Shown one piece after another: positions 52,545-62,015 of a DNA stretch of 64,000 nt. A model generated the notes under the pieces. The model was not told the origin of the DNA. It saw only the letters and a program-made list of their open reading frames with translations, and searched no databases. The first letter of the stretch is position 1. Every line of letters begins with the position of its first letter. The translations under genes and the position numbers were made by a program. This DNA comes from Clostridium beijerinckii HUN142 (GTDB taxonomy: Bacteria > Bacillota > Clostridia > Clostridiales > Clostridiaceae), in the NCBI RefSeq assembly GCF_000621745.1, contig NZ_JHXK01000012.1, positions 170,395-234,394 of the forward strand, given 5' to 3'.

Positions 52545-53643
52545 TTACTGCTGTTTTAAATATGCATTTATAAACATATCTATTTCACCATCCATTATTG
52601 CTGTAACATTTGACGTTTCCATATTAGTTCTATGATCTTTGACCATACTGTATGGATGAAATACATATGACCTTATTTGGCTTCCCCATCCCATATCTTT
52701 TAATTCTCCAGTTAAATCCTCAATTTTTTCTTTATGTGCTCTTTCTTTTAGCTCAACTAGTTTAGACTTTAGCATTTCCATCGCTGTATCTTTGTTAGAG
52801 AACTGGCTTCTTTCATTTTGGCACTGTACAACTACTCCAGTAGGAATATGAGTTATTCTTACTGCCGAATCTGTTTTATTAACATGCTGACCTCCAGCGC
52901 CTCCTGATCTATAAGTATCTATTTTTAGATCATCAGATCTTATTTCTATATCTTGTTCCTTTGTAAGTTCCGGAAGAACTTCCATAGATGCAAATGATGT
53001 TTGCCTCTTGCCATTAGCATTATATGGCGATATTCTAACCAACCTATGAATACCTTTCTCCGCTTTTAAGTAACCATATGCATATTCTCCAGTAACTTTT
53101 AAAGTAACACTTTTAATTCCAGCTTCATCTCCTGGGAGTAAATCTAGAGTCTCAATACTATAGCCTTGTTTTTCACACCATCTTGTATACATCCTTAAGA
53201 GCATTTCTGTCCAATCATTAGCATCAGTCCCTCCAACACCAACATGAAGTGTCAAAATGGCATTATTTTTATCATATTCTCCACATAAAAGCACTTTCAT
53301 ATTATAATCATCAATCTGTGCTTGTATATCTCTTAACGTCTGTATTATTTCATTAGCAGATTCTTCATCGTCATCTTCCATAATTTCTTTTAATACTTCT
53401 ATATCTTCAATTTGAGACCTCAATTTATCGAAACTTTCAATTTTGTCTTTTATCAATTTACTCTTTTTTGTAACTTCTTCCGCCTTTTTTATATTGTCCC
53501 AGAAACCCGATTCTTGCATTTGATATTCTAACTCATTAAGCTCCTTCTCTAACCTATCTCGGTCAAAGTGAAGCCCCCATTTCTTCTATAGATTTTTTTA
53601 TACCTGGAAGTTTAACTAATTCCTTTTCAAGTTCAATTATCAT
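52545..53643 (-). CDS. prfB: Peptide chain release factor 2, with programmed +1 frameshift
   Basis: RF2 releases peptides at UGA and UAA. Translation starts at ATG 53643 (GAGGTGA upstream), reads 26 codons (MIIELEKELVKLPGIKKSIE...) and meets TGA at 53563-53565 in the slippery context CTT-TGA-C. A +1 shift continues in the frame of DRDRLEKELNELEYQ to the stop at 52545, giving 365 aa, the normal RF2 length. A GGGGG stretch lies just upstream of the shift site, as in other bacteria. The GGQ motif is YRSGGAGGQHVNKTDSAVR. The codon-recognition tripeptide is SPY instead of the usual SPF. Confidence 0.97.
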
Positions 53644-53682
53644 CTATTCTTCACCTCTTTCAAAAAATCTAGTATTAATAAG

Positions 53683-53750
53683 AATTCCGCAGAAGCTCTT
53701 TAAGACTGCATTTAATTCTAAATGACAATTCTTTAAACCTCTACGGAATT
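53683..53750 (-). other. Stable hairpin between secA and prfB
   Basis: A helix of 16 consecutive pairs (with G-U pairs) joins the strand ending at 53750 (AATTCCGTAGAGG...) and the strand starting at 53683 (...CTTCTGCGGAATT). No T run follows. A TATAAT lies at 53752-53757 on the minus strand without a good -35. It could be the 5' leader of prfB or the 3' end of the secA transcript. Confidence 0.5.
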
Positions 53751-53812
53751 TATTATACCATATTTATCATTTTCTAAACTCTTTAGAGTTTACTACAAAG
53801 TTTTAAATTTAT

Positions 53813-56371
53813 TTATGCTTCTCTTCCGCAACAATTTTTAAACTTCTTTCCACTACCACATGGACATAATTCATTTCTTCCGTGCTTATCTAAATTTCTA
53901 ACAGGAGCCACTGGCCCCGCACTAGGTCCACCTGGTTGATTTTGTCCTGGACCTGGAGCCGCAGCACTTGAAGATTCCTCATGAATTGCTGCAGTTTCTT
54001 GAGCAACCCTTACTCTTTCTGGGGCAATTTCTATTTTAACATGGAATAATAGCCTAACTGTTTCTTCCTTGATTGCCCTAATCATTTCATTAAACATTTC
54101 GCTACCTTCCATTTGGTACGCTTGAACTGGGTCAATTTGCTTAAATGATTGAAGCCCTATACCTTGTTTTAAATGATCCATATTATCTATATGATTCATC
54201 CATTTAGTATCAACAGCTCTTAAAAGAACAACTCTTTCAACTTCTCTTAATCTTTCTGCACCAAACTCTTCTTCCTTTTGTTCATAGAATTTGCGTGCTG
54301 ATTCATATAAGCTTTCAACTATTTCTTCATTTGACATATTTTCAAGACTAGGTAAATTAACTGTACCTGGCGCTATACATATATCTTGTAAAGCAACCAT
54401 TAAATGCAAGAATTCTTCTCTATAATCTTCTGATTCACCTGTAACATAAGTATTAACAGCTTCAGCAATAATATCCTTTGTCATTGACAATATTTCTTCT
54501 TTTACATCTTCGCCTTCAAGAACTTCCGATCTTTGTTTGTAGATAACTTCTCTTTGGATATTCATTACATCATCATAACCTAATAATTGTTTTCTAATAT
54601 CAAAGTTATTACCTTCAACCTTCTTCTGAGCATTCTCAATAGCTCTCGAAACCATTTTACTTTCAATTGCTTCTTCTTCTTGAAGACCTAATTTTTCAAC
54701 AACACCTTGAATCTTTTCTGATCCAAATATTCTCATTAAATCATCTTCTAAAGAAATAAAGAATGTTGATTCACCTGGATCTCCTTGTCTTCCTGAACGT
54801 CCTCTTAACTGATTATCTATTCTTCTTGATTCATGTCTTTCAGTACCTATTATTTTAAGACCACCAAGTTCAACTACACCTTCACCAAGCTTGATATCAG
54901 TACCTCTACCTGCCATATTAGTAGCTATAGTAACCATGCCCTTTTCACCAGCATGACTTATTATTTCAGCTTCTTGTTCATGAAATTTTGCGTTTAATAC
55001 TTGATGCGGTACACCTTTTTTCTTAAGCATACTTGAAACAAGTTCTGACTTTTCAATACTTACTGTACCAACCAATACTGGTTGGCCTTTAGCATGAGCT
55101 TTCTCAACTTCTGAAGCAACAGCTTTTATCTTTCCAATCTCAGTGCTGAACACTAAATCCGGATTATCCTTTCTAGCTATTGGCCTATGTGTTGGAATAA
55201 CAATAACATCCAATCCGTAAATTTCTCTAAATTCATTTTCTTCAGTCAATGCAGTACCAGTCATACCTGATAACTTTTTATACATTCTGAAGTAATTTTG
55301 GAATGTAATAGTTGCTAAAGTTTTTGATTCTCTGGCGATTTTAACTCCTTCTTTAGCTTCTATCGCTTGATGAAGACCATCCGAGTATCTTCTACCTTCC
55401 ATAAGTCTTCCTGTAAATTCATCAACTATTATTACTTCTCCATCTTTAACCATGTAGTCTTTGTCTCTTCTCATGGCAAAGTTTGCTTTTAATGCTTGAG
55501 TTACATAATGTTGTAATTCTATATTGTCAGCATCAGCATAATTATCCACTTTAAATGTTGCTTCTGCTTTTCTAACACCTTCATCAGTTAGCATTACTGC
55601 ATTTGCTTTTTCATCCCTAGTAAAATCCTTCTCTACAACTAATTTCTTTGCAAAATAGTCTGCAACCTTATAAAATTCAGTAGACTTTTCTCCTTGACCT
55701 GAAATTATAAGAGGAGTTCTAGCTTCATCTATTAATATCGAGTCAACTTCATCGACTATAGCGAAATTCAACGGTCTTTGAACTCTTTCTTCTTTATAGA
55801 TAACCATGTTATCTCTTAGGTAATCAAATCCAAATTCATTATTAGTTCCATAAGTAATATCTGATGCATATGATTCTCTTCTTTGATCATTATTTAATTC
55901 ATGTACAATAACACCTGTATTCAATCCTAAGAAACCATATAACTCACCCATCTGCTCAGCATCTCTTTTTGCAAGATAATCGTTAACTGTTACTATATGA
56001 ACACCATTTCCACTTAATCCATTCAAGTACGCTGGTAAAGTAGCAACTAGAGTTTTACCTTCACCTGTTTTCATTTCTGATATTCTACCTTGGTGAAGTA
56101 TCATACCACCCATAAGTTGTTCATCATAATGCTTCATCCCTAAAACTCTTTTTGACGCTTCTCTTACAACTGCGAATGCTTCTGGTAAAATATCATCTAA
56201 TGTTTCACCATTTGCTAATCTTTCTTTAAATGCTGGAGTTTTTGCCTTTAACTCCTCATCAGAAAGCTTTTGCATCTCTTCATCTAGATCATTTATTTTT
56301 TGTATAGTAGGTTTGAGTCTTTTAACTTCTCTTTCACTATATGTTCCAAATACGGCATTTAATAGTCCCAT
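53813..56371 (-). CDS. secA: Preprotein translocase ATPase SecA
   Basis: This 852-aa motor drives protein export through SecYEG. It begins [19 protein letters not shown]; the Walker A motif is [11 protein letters not shown] (about 99-109), the DEAD-type motif [20 protein letters not shown] (about 206-225), and motif [15 protein letters not shown] (about 515). A Gly/Pro/Ala-rich linker leads to the C-terminal zinc tail [16 protein letters not shown], which binds SecB-like partners and lipids. AAAGGATG precedes the ATG. It lies upstream of prfB, the common clostridial order. Confidence 0.98.
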   Translation of the reverse strand: MGLLNAVFGTYSEREVKRLKPTIQKINDLDEEMQKLSDEELKAKTPAFKERLANGETLDDILPEAFAVVREASKRVLGMKHYDEQLMGGMILHQGRISEMKTGEGKTLVATLPAYLNGLSGNGVHIVTVNDYLAKRDAEQMGELYGFLGLNTGVIVHELNNDQRRESYASDITYGTNNEFGFDYLRDNMVIYKEERVQRPLNFAIVDEVDSILIDEARTPLIISGQGEKSTEFYKVADYFAKKLVVEKDFTRDEKANAVMLTDEGVRKAEATFKVDNYADADNIELQHYVTQALKANFAMRRDKDYMVKDGEVIIVDEFTGRLMEGRRYSDGLHQAIEAKEGVKIARESKTLATITFQNYFRMYKKLSGMTGTALTEENEFREIYGLDVIVIPTHRPIARKDNPDLVFSTEIGKIKAVASEVEKAHAKGQPVLVGTVSIEKSELVSSMLKKKGVPHQVLNAKFHEQEAEIISHAGEKGMVTIATNMAGRGTDIKLGEGVVELGGLKIIGTERHESRRIDNQLRGRSGRQGDPGESTFFISLEDDLMRIFGSEKIQGVVEKLGLQEEEAIESKMVSRAIENAQKKVEGNNFDIRKQLLGYDDVMNIQREVIYKQRSEVLEGEDVKEEILSMTKDIIAEAVNTYVTGESEDYREEFLHLMVALQDICIAPGTVNLPSLENMSNEEIVESLYESARKFYEQKEEEFGAERLREVERVVLLRAVDTKWMNHIDNMDHLKQGIGLQSFKQIDPVQAYQMEGSEMFNEMIRAIKEETVRLLFHVKIEIAPERVRVAQETAAIHEESSSAAAPGPGQNQPGGPSAGPVAPVRNLDKHGRNELCPCGSGKKFKNCCGREA

Positions 56372-56649
56372 AATGTCATCCTTTCGAAATTATATATTTC
56401 ACGTTAATTTCCAATATATTTTAACTATCCATAATTCATAATCTGTAATTTATTTTATAAATCACGTATTTTATAATTATAACATTTTACTTAACTTATT
56501 TTCAATAAAACTCATGATTTTTATATTAAATCCTATATAAAGCACCCAATTTTAACTTTTTTTTAATATTTTAATCACAAATTATTAATATTAATTGAAA
56601 ATTTTATGTAAAAATATCTTCAACATATTTTCAATCATGTAATATGAAA

Positions 56650-56697
56650 AATAACTGCCCAATGATGCAAGTTAAACAAGCATATTGGACAGTCATT
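56650..56697 (-). terminator. Terminator of hpf
   Basis: AATAACTGCCCAATGATGC pairs with GCATATTGGACAGTCATT (56680-56697) with three mismatches or wobbles, followed by TTTTTC on the minus strand. Confidence 0.75.
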
Positions 56698-56715
56698 ATT
56701 AAAATCTTTTATATA

Positions 56716-57249
56716 TTATATGAATTCTGGCTCTAATAAACCATAATCTCCATCTTTTCTTCTATAAATTACATTTACCTTGCTACTATCTGCATCTTGA
56801 TATACAAAGAAATTATGTCCTAATAAATCCATTTGAAGAATTGCCTCTTCAGAATTCATTGGTTTTACTCCAAATTTCTTTACCTTAACTAATTTACCTT
56901 CCTCCTCTTCTGATGGCTTAATATCTATATTATTTATTTCTCCAAATCTCAATGATCCGCTATGTTTTCTAGACAATCTAGTTTTTTGTTTTCTAATTTG
57001 TCTTTCTAATTTATCTTCTACTAAATCTAAAGATTTATACATATCAGAAGTCGACTCTTCGCCTCTTAATACTACCCCATTAAAAGGAATCATAATTTCT
57101 ATTTTATGTCTATTTTTTTGAACACTTAGTGTAGCCTTAGCTTCTACATTTCCTTCAAAATACTTTTCCAATTTGCTTATCTTTTTTTGCACTATTTCTT
57201 TTAGTGCCTCTGTTAGTTCCATATTTTTTGCTATAACTGTGACTTTCAT
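56716..57249 (-). CDS. hpf: Long-form ribosome hibernation promoting factor
   Basis: This 177-aa protein makes 100S ribosome dimers in stationary phase. The N-terminal HPF/RaiA domain (about 1-95: MKVTVIAKNMELTEALKEIV, EATLS-like strands, DLVEDKLERQIRKQKTRL) is followed by a linker and the C-terminal dimerisation domain (about 118-177: VKKFGVKPMNSEEAILQMDL, GHNFFVYQDADSSKVNVIYR), which defines the long form. GAGGGG precedes the ATG. The raiA-type RNA lies just upstream. Confidence 0.97.
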   Translation of the reverse strand: MKVTVIAKNMELTEALKEIVQKKISKLEKYFEGNVEAKATLSVQKNRHKIEIMIPFNGVVLRGEESTSDMYKSLDLVEDKLERQIRKQKTRLSRKHSGSLRFGEINNIDIKPSEEEEGKLVKVKKFGVKPMNSEEAILQMDLLGHNFFVYQDADSSKVNVIYRRKDGDYGLLEPEFI

Positions 57250-57370
57250 AAATTCCAGCCCCTCTCATATGAAAAAGTTTTTAAACTTAATATCTTTAAG
57301 TTATTAATATTTTATCACTTTTTTATTAACTTAACAAGATAATTATCAGTAAATTCTGAAAACTAAAGAC

Positions 57371-57406
57371 AAAAAATAAATCTAATCGCAAACTTTAGAT
57401 TAGATT
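57371..57406 (-). terminator. Terminator downstream of the raiA RNA
   Basis: AATCTAATC (57379-57387) pairs perfectly with GATTAGATT (57398-57406), followed on the minus strand by TATTTTTTG. It would separate the RNA from hpf. Confidence 0.8.
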
Positions 57407-57657
57407 CCTCACATTTCCTATTAATGATAATTTTAAAACAAATAGAAGTAAAGCTAGTTGACCTGGTTTTTGACCCCACACTCGCCTGCTGGAGCTTTTG
57501 CTAATAGAATTTAATCCCTCACTACTAACCCTCTCAGAATACAATCTGGCAGGACTTACTTCTATACCGCACCATGCTCCTTAGACATTTTGTCTAAATT
57601 ACGTGGATCGTTTTGCCTGCGACTAGCTTCGACTTTCAACCACAAACCTAGCTTTAC
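57371..57657 (-). ncRNA. raiA-type structured noncoding RNA
   Basis: No protein is encoded. The 5' end GTAAAGCTAG (57657 down to 57648) pairs perfectly with CTAGCTTTAC (57457 down to 57448), closing a 210-base RNA rich in internal short stems (for example TTTAGACAAAATGTCTAA near 57578-57595). GC content is clearly above the neighbouring spacers. The position directly upstream of hpf (raiA) on the same strand in a clostridial genome matches the raiA RNA motif class. A promoter sits so that transcription would start at the closing stem, and a terminator follows. Family identity is inferred from context and structure. Confidence 0.8.
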
Positions 57658-57663
57658 ATTAAT

Positions 57664-57691
57664 ATTATATATGACTTTTAGCTAAGGTCAA
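57664..57691 (-). promoter_or_regulatory. Promoter of the raiA RNA, inside the end of comFC
   Basis: On the minus strand TTGACC (57686-57691), a 16-base spacer and TATAAT (57664-57669) form a strong promoter overlapping the comFC stop codon. The predicted start at about 57657 is exactly the first base of the closing stem. Confidence 0.75.
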
Positions 57692-58321
57692 GAGTTTTAT
57701 GTCTTTTACTTGATATTTTCTTAGTAATTTATATGCTTCTTTAAGCGTTGCCCCTGTAGTTGTAACATCATCTACCAATATAATGTTATATTTCCTAATT
57801 TCTAATCCTTTTTTTATTCTGAATGCATCTTTTATATTTTCATATCTTTCATCCCTCTTTAATTTTTTTTGTTCTTTCGTTTCTTTATCCTTTATCAAAA
57901 TTTCTAGGACTTCAATTGATAAATCCTTAGCTATTTTTTTTGCTATATACTCGCACTGATTAAATCCCCTAATCTTTTTAGATTCTTTTGATAGTGGTAT
58001 ATAAGTTATTATATACTCCTGATATTTCAAGTTTCTTGTAATATATTCTTCTAAAAATTCTGCCAGTATATCTCCTGCTGTGAAATTGCTTTTGTATTTG
58101 AATTTAAGTATTAAATCTTTTAATACTCCTCCATAATACCCATAACTTATTATTTCATCTTGATATGAATCTGCTATTGTTTTTATACTTTTCACGCAAT
58201 GTTCACATATTCCAAAACAGTTATCCTGTTTACATATAATGCAATAATTCTCTCTTGGATATATAACTTCAATTAGTCCTTCTAATATCCTTCTTATAAT
58301 TCTATTAAACGCTTTTCCCAT
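57665..58321 (-). CDS. comFC: ComFC family phosphoribosyltransferase-like protein
   Basis: This 218-aa protein has an N-terminal four-Cys zinc knuckle (YCIICKQDNCFGICEHC, about 27-43) and a PRTase domain with RGFNQCEYIAKKIA (about 116-129) and the PRPP loop ILVDDVTTTGATLKEA (about 181-196). ComFC is needed for DNA uptake in competent bacteria. Its start overlaps the preceding ComFA-like gene by 28 bases without a clear ribosome binding site, so translation is probably coupled. Confidence 0.92.
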   Translation of the reverse strand: MGKAFNRIIRRILEGLIEVIYPRENYCIICKQDNCFGICEHCVKSIKTIADSYQDEIISYGYYGGVLKDLILKFKYKSNFTAGDILAEFLEEYITRNLKYQEYIITYIPLSKESKKIRGFNQCEYIAKKIAKDLSIEVLEILIKDKETKEQKKLKRDERYENIKDAFRIKKGLEIRKYNIILVDDVTTTGATLKEAYKLLRKYQVKDIKLLTLAKSHI

Positions 58322-59310
58322 ACTTTTTTATTGAAATCTCTTGCCATATTTTTTGTCTTCTCCATGTCTTCTGATATATCGTTTGATACCAAAAGAACCT
58401 CTGGTAATTTTAGATTTACATTTCTTATCTGACCGCATATATATAAAAGTTTTTTATACGTATATCTTTCATTATCAGCGAAAAGTACTACTGCATCATC
58501 CATATAGCAATATTCAAGTAACTCCTCTATTTTATTAGTTACTATAAATATTGCCTTATCCTTATACTTTGATACTTTTTCACTCTTTTTTATATCATCA
58601 TTTCTTGAAACTTTTATTACCTTTACATCTGAAAGTTTTAGCTTATTACAAAAATAATCATATACTATATCAAGCTTCTCCTTATTAGGTACATAAATAG
58701 CTACCTTATGACTATTTTCCCTAAACCATTTAAGATAATCATAAAGAGAAAATGGAATATCTAAATTTAGATCTATTCTTGTTGTTAATACTCTAGGCTC
58801 TACAAACGGTTTTTTATAATTATATGCTGCAAGCTCAAACTTTTCCCCTACTAGAGTCGTCTTTTCTATGCTATAAAGCATACCTCTCTCTCCTATGTTT
58901 GAACAAATCTCTAACATTTCTCTTATATTCGCACTACTCAGGTTTGAAAAATATGTTATATCATCAAAAATAATTAAATCATAGTTCTGTTTAATTTTCG
59001 TTAGGTTGTTATAGTGTACGAAAGTAAGTTTAGTATTTGAAATTTCTTTTATAATATATGAATGAGTTATATCAGAATACATTTCCCTTGTTATATTTAC
59101 TAACTCTTTGTTTTCACCTTCCTTTCCCCATACATATAAAACTTTTCCATTCATTTGAGAAACCTTGCTTATTATCCTTGAAAAAACACATGATGTATTA
59201 AATGGAACTGTTATTATTGTCAAAAATTTAATATTTTTCTTATACCAATAATCTATCTTATCAAATGCATACTTTAAATCTTCTAAAGTTACTTTACATA
59301 AATTCCTCAT
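58294..59310 (-). CDS. ComFA-like protein lacking Walker A
   Basis: This 338-aa protein occupies the place of the ComFA helicase upstream of comFC. The order of elements recalls a superfamily 2 helicase: FLTIITVPFNTSCVFSRIIS (about 30-49) where Walker A should be, NYDLIIFDDITYFSNL (a DEAD-box-like strand, about 108-123), and a second RecA-like half (KVAIYVPNKEKLDIVYDYF; KAIFIVTNKIEELLEY). The GKS/T of Walker A is missing, as is the Cys4 zinc site of ComFA. The start at 59310 follows AAAGGAG. It is likely a degenerate ComFA that no longer hydrolyses ATP; this is an inference. Confidence 0.6.
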   Translation of the reverse strand: MRNLCKVTLEDLKYAFDKIDYWYKKNIKFLTIITVPFNTSCVFSRIISKVSQMNGKVLYVWGKEGENKELVNITREMYSDITHSYIIKEISNTKLTFVHYNNLTKIKQNYDLIIFDDITYFSNLSSANIREMLEICSNIGERGMLYSIEKTTLVGEKFELAAYNYKKPFVEPRVLTTRIDLNLDIPFSLYDYLKWFRENSHKVAIYVPNKEKLDIVYDYFCNKLKLSDVKVIKVSRNDDIKKSEKVSKYKDKAIFIVTNKIEELLEYCYMDDAVVLFADNERYTYKKLLYICGQIRNVNLKLPEVLLVSNDISEDMEKTKNMARDFNKKVWEKRLIEL

Positions 59311-59328
59311 ACATCTATCTCCTTTCAC

Positions 59329-61557
59329 CTATTCTTCAAATTCATCTTTTGTTATTATATCTCTTATTCTATATTTCAACGATGAATACCTTTCTATACT
59401 ATTTGTATTATTAATCATATACATTAATGCTTTTTGGAACCCAACAACCACTACTAATTGTTTTGCTCTTGTAATTCCTGTATAAAGCAAATTACGATTC
59501 ATAAGAAACGGTGATCCCATAAATACTGGAATTATTACAACCTTAAATTCACTTCCTTGGCTTTTATGTATTGTAGTAGCATAAGCCAAATCTAATTCGT
59601 CTAAAAAATTGAAGTCATATATAACTTTTCTTTCTTCATCAAATATAATTGTGAGTGTTTTTCTTTCTTCATCTATGCTTTCTATAAATCCTAGATCACC
59701 ATTAAAAACTCCAACTCCTTCATTTTCTCCATAACCACCAATCCTAATCCACTTTAATGTATAATTATTTTTTGTTTGCATTACCTTATCACCTTCTCTT
59801 AAAATTATATCTCGAGAAGTTTTTTCTTTCTTATCTTTTGATGCTGTATTAAACATTTCTTGAAGCTTAGTATTTAAATTTGTGACTCCAAGTACTCCTT
59901 TTCTCATAGGAGTTAAAACCTGCATGTCTTTCAATTTATTCCAGGACTTATTGAATTTAGGAAGTCTTCTATTTATTAAATCTATTATAGTATTTGCAAT
60001 TCTATCCTGATTTTCTTCATTAATGAAGAAAAAATCTTTATCCTTTTGATTTAGCAAAGGCATCTGCCCCTCATTTATTCTATGAGCGTTTACTACAATT
60101 AAACTTTCTGATCCTTGTCTAAATATCTCTTTTAATCTTACTACTTTTATATATTCACTTTCTATAAGATCTTTTAGTACATTTCCTGGACCAACAGAAG
60201 GTAATTGATCAACATCTCCCACAATTATTAACCTAGTTCCTAAATTAATAGCTTTTAGTAGATTCTGCATTAAGGTAACATCAATCATAGACGCCTCATC
60301 AATTATTATTACATCGCAATCTAGAGGCGATGATTCTCCCTTTTCAAATACTGATTCATCATCCTCCGAAACACCCATTTCTAATAATCTATGTATAGTT
60401 TTTGCTTCCCTTCCTGTTGATTCAGTCATTCTCTTTGCAGCTCTTCCTGTTGGCGCTCCAAGTATTACCTTCATTCCATTATTCTCATATATATGTATTA
60501 TTGCTTTTATAATTGTAGTTTTTCCTGTCCCCGGACCACCAGTAATTATCTCTATACCATTATTAAATGCACCAATGATTGCTTCTCTTTGTGATTCTGC
60601 AAATTTTATATTTTGTTCTTTTTCAAAAACATTAATTTCAAAATCAACATCTGAATTTATAGTTTGTATTTGCTGCAACCCTAAAGTTATTATTTTACTA
60701 GTAACACCAAGTTCACAATAATAATATTGAAGTAAAAATCCTACTTCAGTACCGTTTATGTTTTCAATGATAATTTTTTGCTGCGCAGCCATATCATATA
60801 TATTTTTTTCAATTAATTCGTTAGATATTAATAAATTATTTTCGCACTCTTCTATTATATTATCTTTAGGCATAAATGTGTTTCCTGCAGAACAGAATTG
60901 ATTCATAACATATTTAATTCCACTTTGAATTCTAAAATCCGAATTCTTTTCAATCCCTATACTCATAGCAATTCTATCAGCTGTTTTAAACCCGATTCCT
61001 GATATTTCATCGCATAATATATAAGGATTATTAGACACTATCTGCTTTGCATTTGGACCAAATTTTTTATATATTTTTACACATTGATTGTTAGTAACTC
61101 CATGCTTATGAAAATATAAAATTATGTCTTTTAAACCTTGTTGCTCTATATAAGATTCATATATTATTTGAAATTTCTTTTCGCCTATACCTTCTATCTC
61201 CATAAGCCTTTCAATATGATTTTCCATTATATCTAAAGTTTCTTCACCAAATCTCTCTATTATTTTCTTTGCTGTAACAGGTCCAATTCCATGTATTATT
61301 CCTGCACTTAAATATTTTTCTATGCCGTCTAATGAATTTGGGAGAAGTTCTTCGTAATCCTGAATATTAAATTGATTACCAAATTGCTTATGTACTGTCC
61401 AGTATCCTGTTAACTTTACATTTTGTCCTTCTCTCAGAAAAGGAACTGTTCCCACAGCACTAATTAAGGTCTTTTCGTTTCTAATTCTGCAAACGACATA
61501 ACCGGTATCCTCACTTTTGAAAACAATATTCTCAACAAATCCATTTAGAACTTCCAT
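59329..61557 (-). CDS. recD2: RecD2-type ATP-dependent DNA helicase
   Basis: This 742-aa helicase has an N-terminal OB-like domain (MEVLNGFVENIVFKSEDTGY), HhH motifs (HGIGPVTAKKIIERFG, about 95-110; GIGFKTADRIA, about 186), Walker A ITGGPGTGKTTI (about 340-351), Walker B VIIIDEASMIDV (about 420), motif III GDVDQLPSVGPG and motif VI YTGITRAKQLVVVVG near the end. Length and domains are those of RecD2, which acts without RecBC in replication and repair. The start at 61557 follows GGAGAG. It ends 18 bases before the ComFA-like start and probably shares its transcript. Confidence 0.96.
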   Translation of the reverse strand: MEVLNGFVENIVFKSEDTGYVVCRIRNEKTLISAVGTVPFLREGQNVKLTGYWTVHKQFGNQFNIQDYEELLPNSLDGIEKYLSAGIIHGIGPVTAKKIIERFGEETLDIMENHIERLMEIEGIGEKKFQIIYESYIEQQGLKDIILYFHKHGVTNNQCVKIYKKFGPNAKQIVSNNPYILCDEISGIGFKTADRIAMSIGIEKNSDFRIQSGIKYVMNQFCSAGNTFMPKDNIIEECENNLLISNELIEKNIYDMAAQQKIIIENINGTEVGFLLQYYYCELGVTSKIITLGLQQIQTINSDVDFEINVFEKEQNIKFAESQREAIIGAFNNGIEIITGGPGTGKTTIIKAIIHIYENNGMKVILGAPTGRAAKRMTESTGREAKTIHRLLEMGVSEDDESVFEKGESSPLDCDVIIIDEASMIDVTLMQNLLKAINLGTRLIIVGDVDQLPSVGPGNVLKDLIESEYIKVVRLKEIFRQGSESLIVVNAHRINEGQMPLLNQKDKDFFFINEENQDRIANTIIDLINRRLPKFNKSWNKLKDMQVLTPMRKGVLGVTNLNTKLQEMFNTASKDKKEKTSRDIILREGDKVMQTKNNYTLKWIRIGGYGENEGVGVFNGDLGFIESIDEERKTLTIIFDEERKVIYDFNFLDELDLAYATTIHKSQGSEFKVVIIPVFMGSPFLMNRNLLYTGITRAKQLVVVVGFQKALMYMINNTNSIERYSSLKYRIRDIITKDEFEE

Positions 61558-61914
61558 ATAGAATCTCTCCAAATCTTTATATATTTACCTTAAACTTTCT
61601 AATAGTAAAATTTAGCTTTAAATTTTACTTTGATTTTTTCTTCTAATTATATCATAAATATTTATAGTAATTTAATTTTAATAATTTCTAGCTTATAATC
61701 CTCTCCTATTACTATATTCATGCAATAACTTTCAAATAAAGTATCAAAACTGAAACCATAACTATATAATAAAGTCTAAAAAGTGCTTAAAATTTAAACG
61801 TTTATCTCTTCTGCAATGAAGGCCCTACATTTTCAAATTAACTAGATACTTAATTTATTAGAATCCTACATGTACATTTATTATTAAAACATATATAATT
61901 ACAAATTTCTCCAT
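61558..61914. other. Spacer between recD2 and metK terminator, no gene seen
   Basis: This AT-rich sequence has no frame with a ribosome binding site. It must hold the recD2 promoter, but none is near consensus. Confidence 0.3.
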
Positions 61915-61951
61915 AATAAAAAGTCGTCTAAATTTAAGACGACTTTTTATT
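61915..61951 (-). terminator. Terminator of metK
   Basis: AATAAAAAGTCGTCT pairs with AGACGACTTTTTATT around a short AT loop. The stem is symmetric and T-rich in both directions. Confidence 0.9.
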
Positions 61952-62015
61952 ATTCTATGCAAACTTTTATTATCCATATAAACGTTAATAATAAAAATTT
62001 TGCTTAAGACTTATT

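Noticed and set aside
52545..53519. A shorter prfB starting at an internal ATG (53519)
   Set aside because: The RF2 N-terminus is recovered upstream through the CTT-TGA-C frameshift site, giving the normal length and a good ribosome binding site.
57407..57657. 6S RNA, RNase P RNA, tmRNA or SRP RNA for the structured region upstream of hpf
   Set aside because: None of the conserved motifs of these RNAs could be seen (no SRP tetraloop segment, no tmRNA tag frame, no RNase P core), whereas the position next to hpf fits a raiA RNA.
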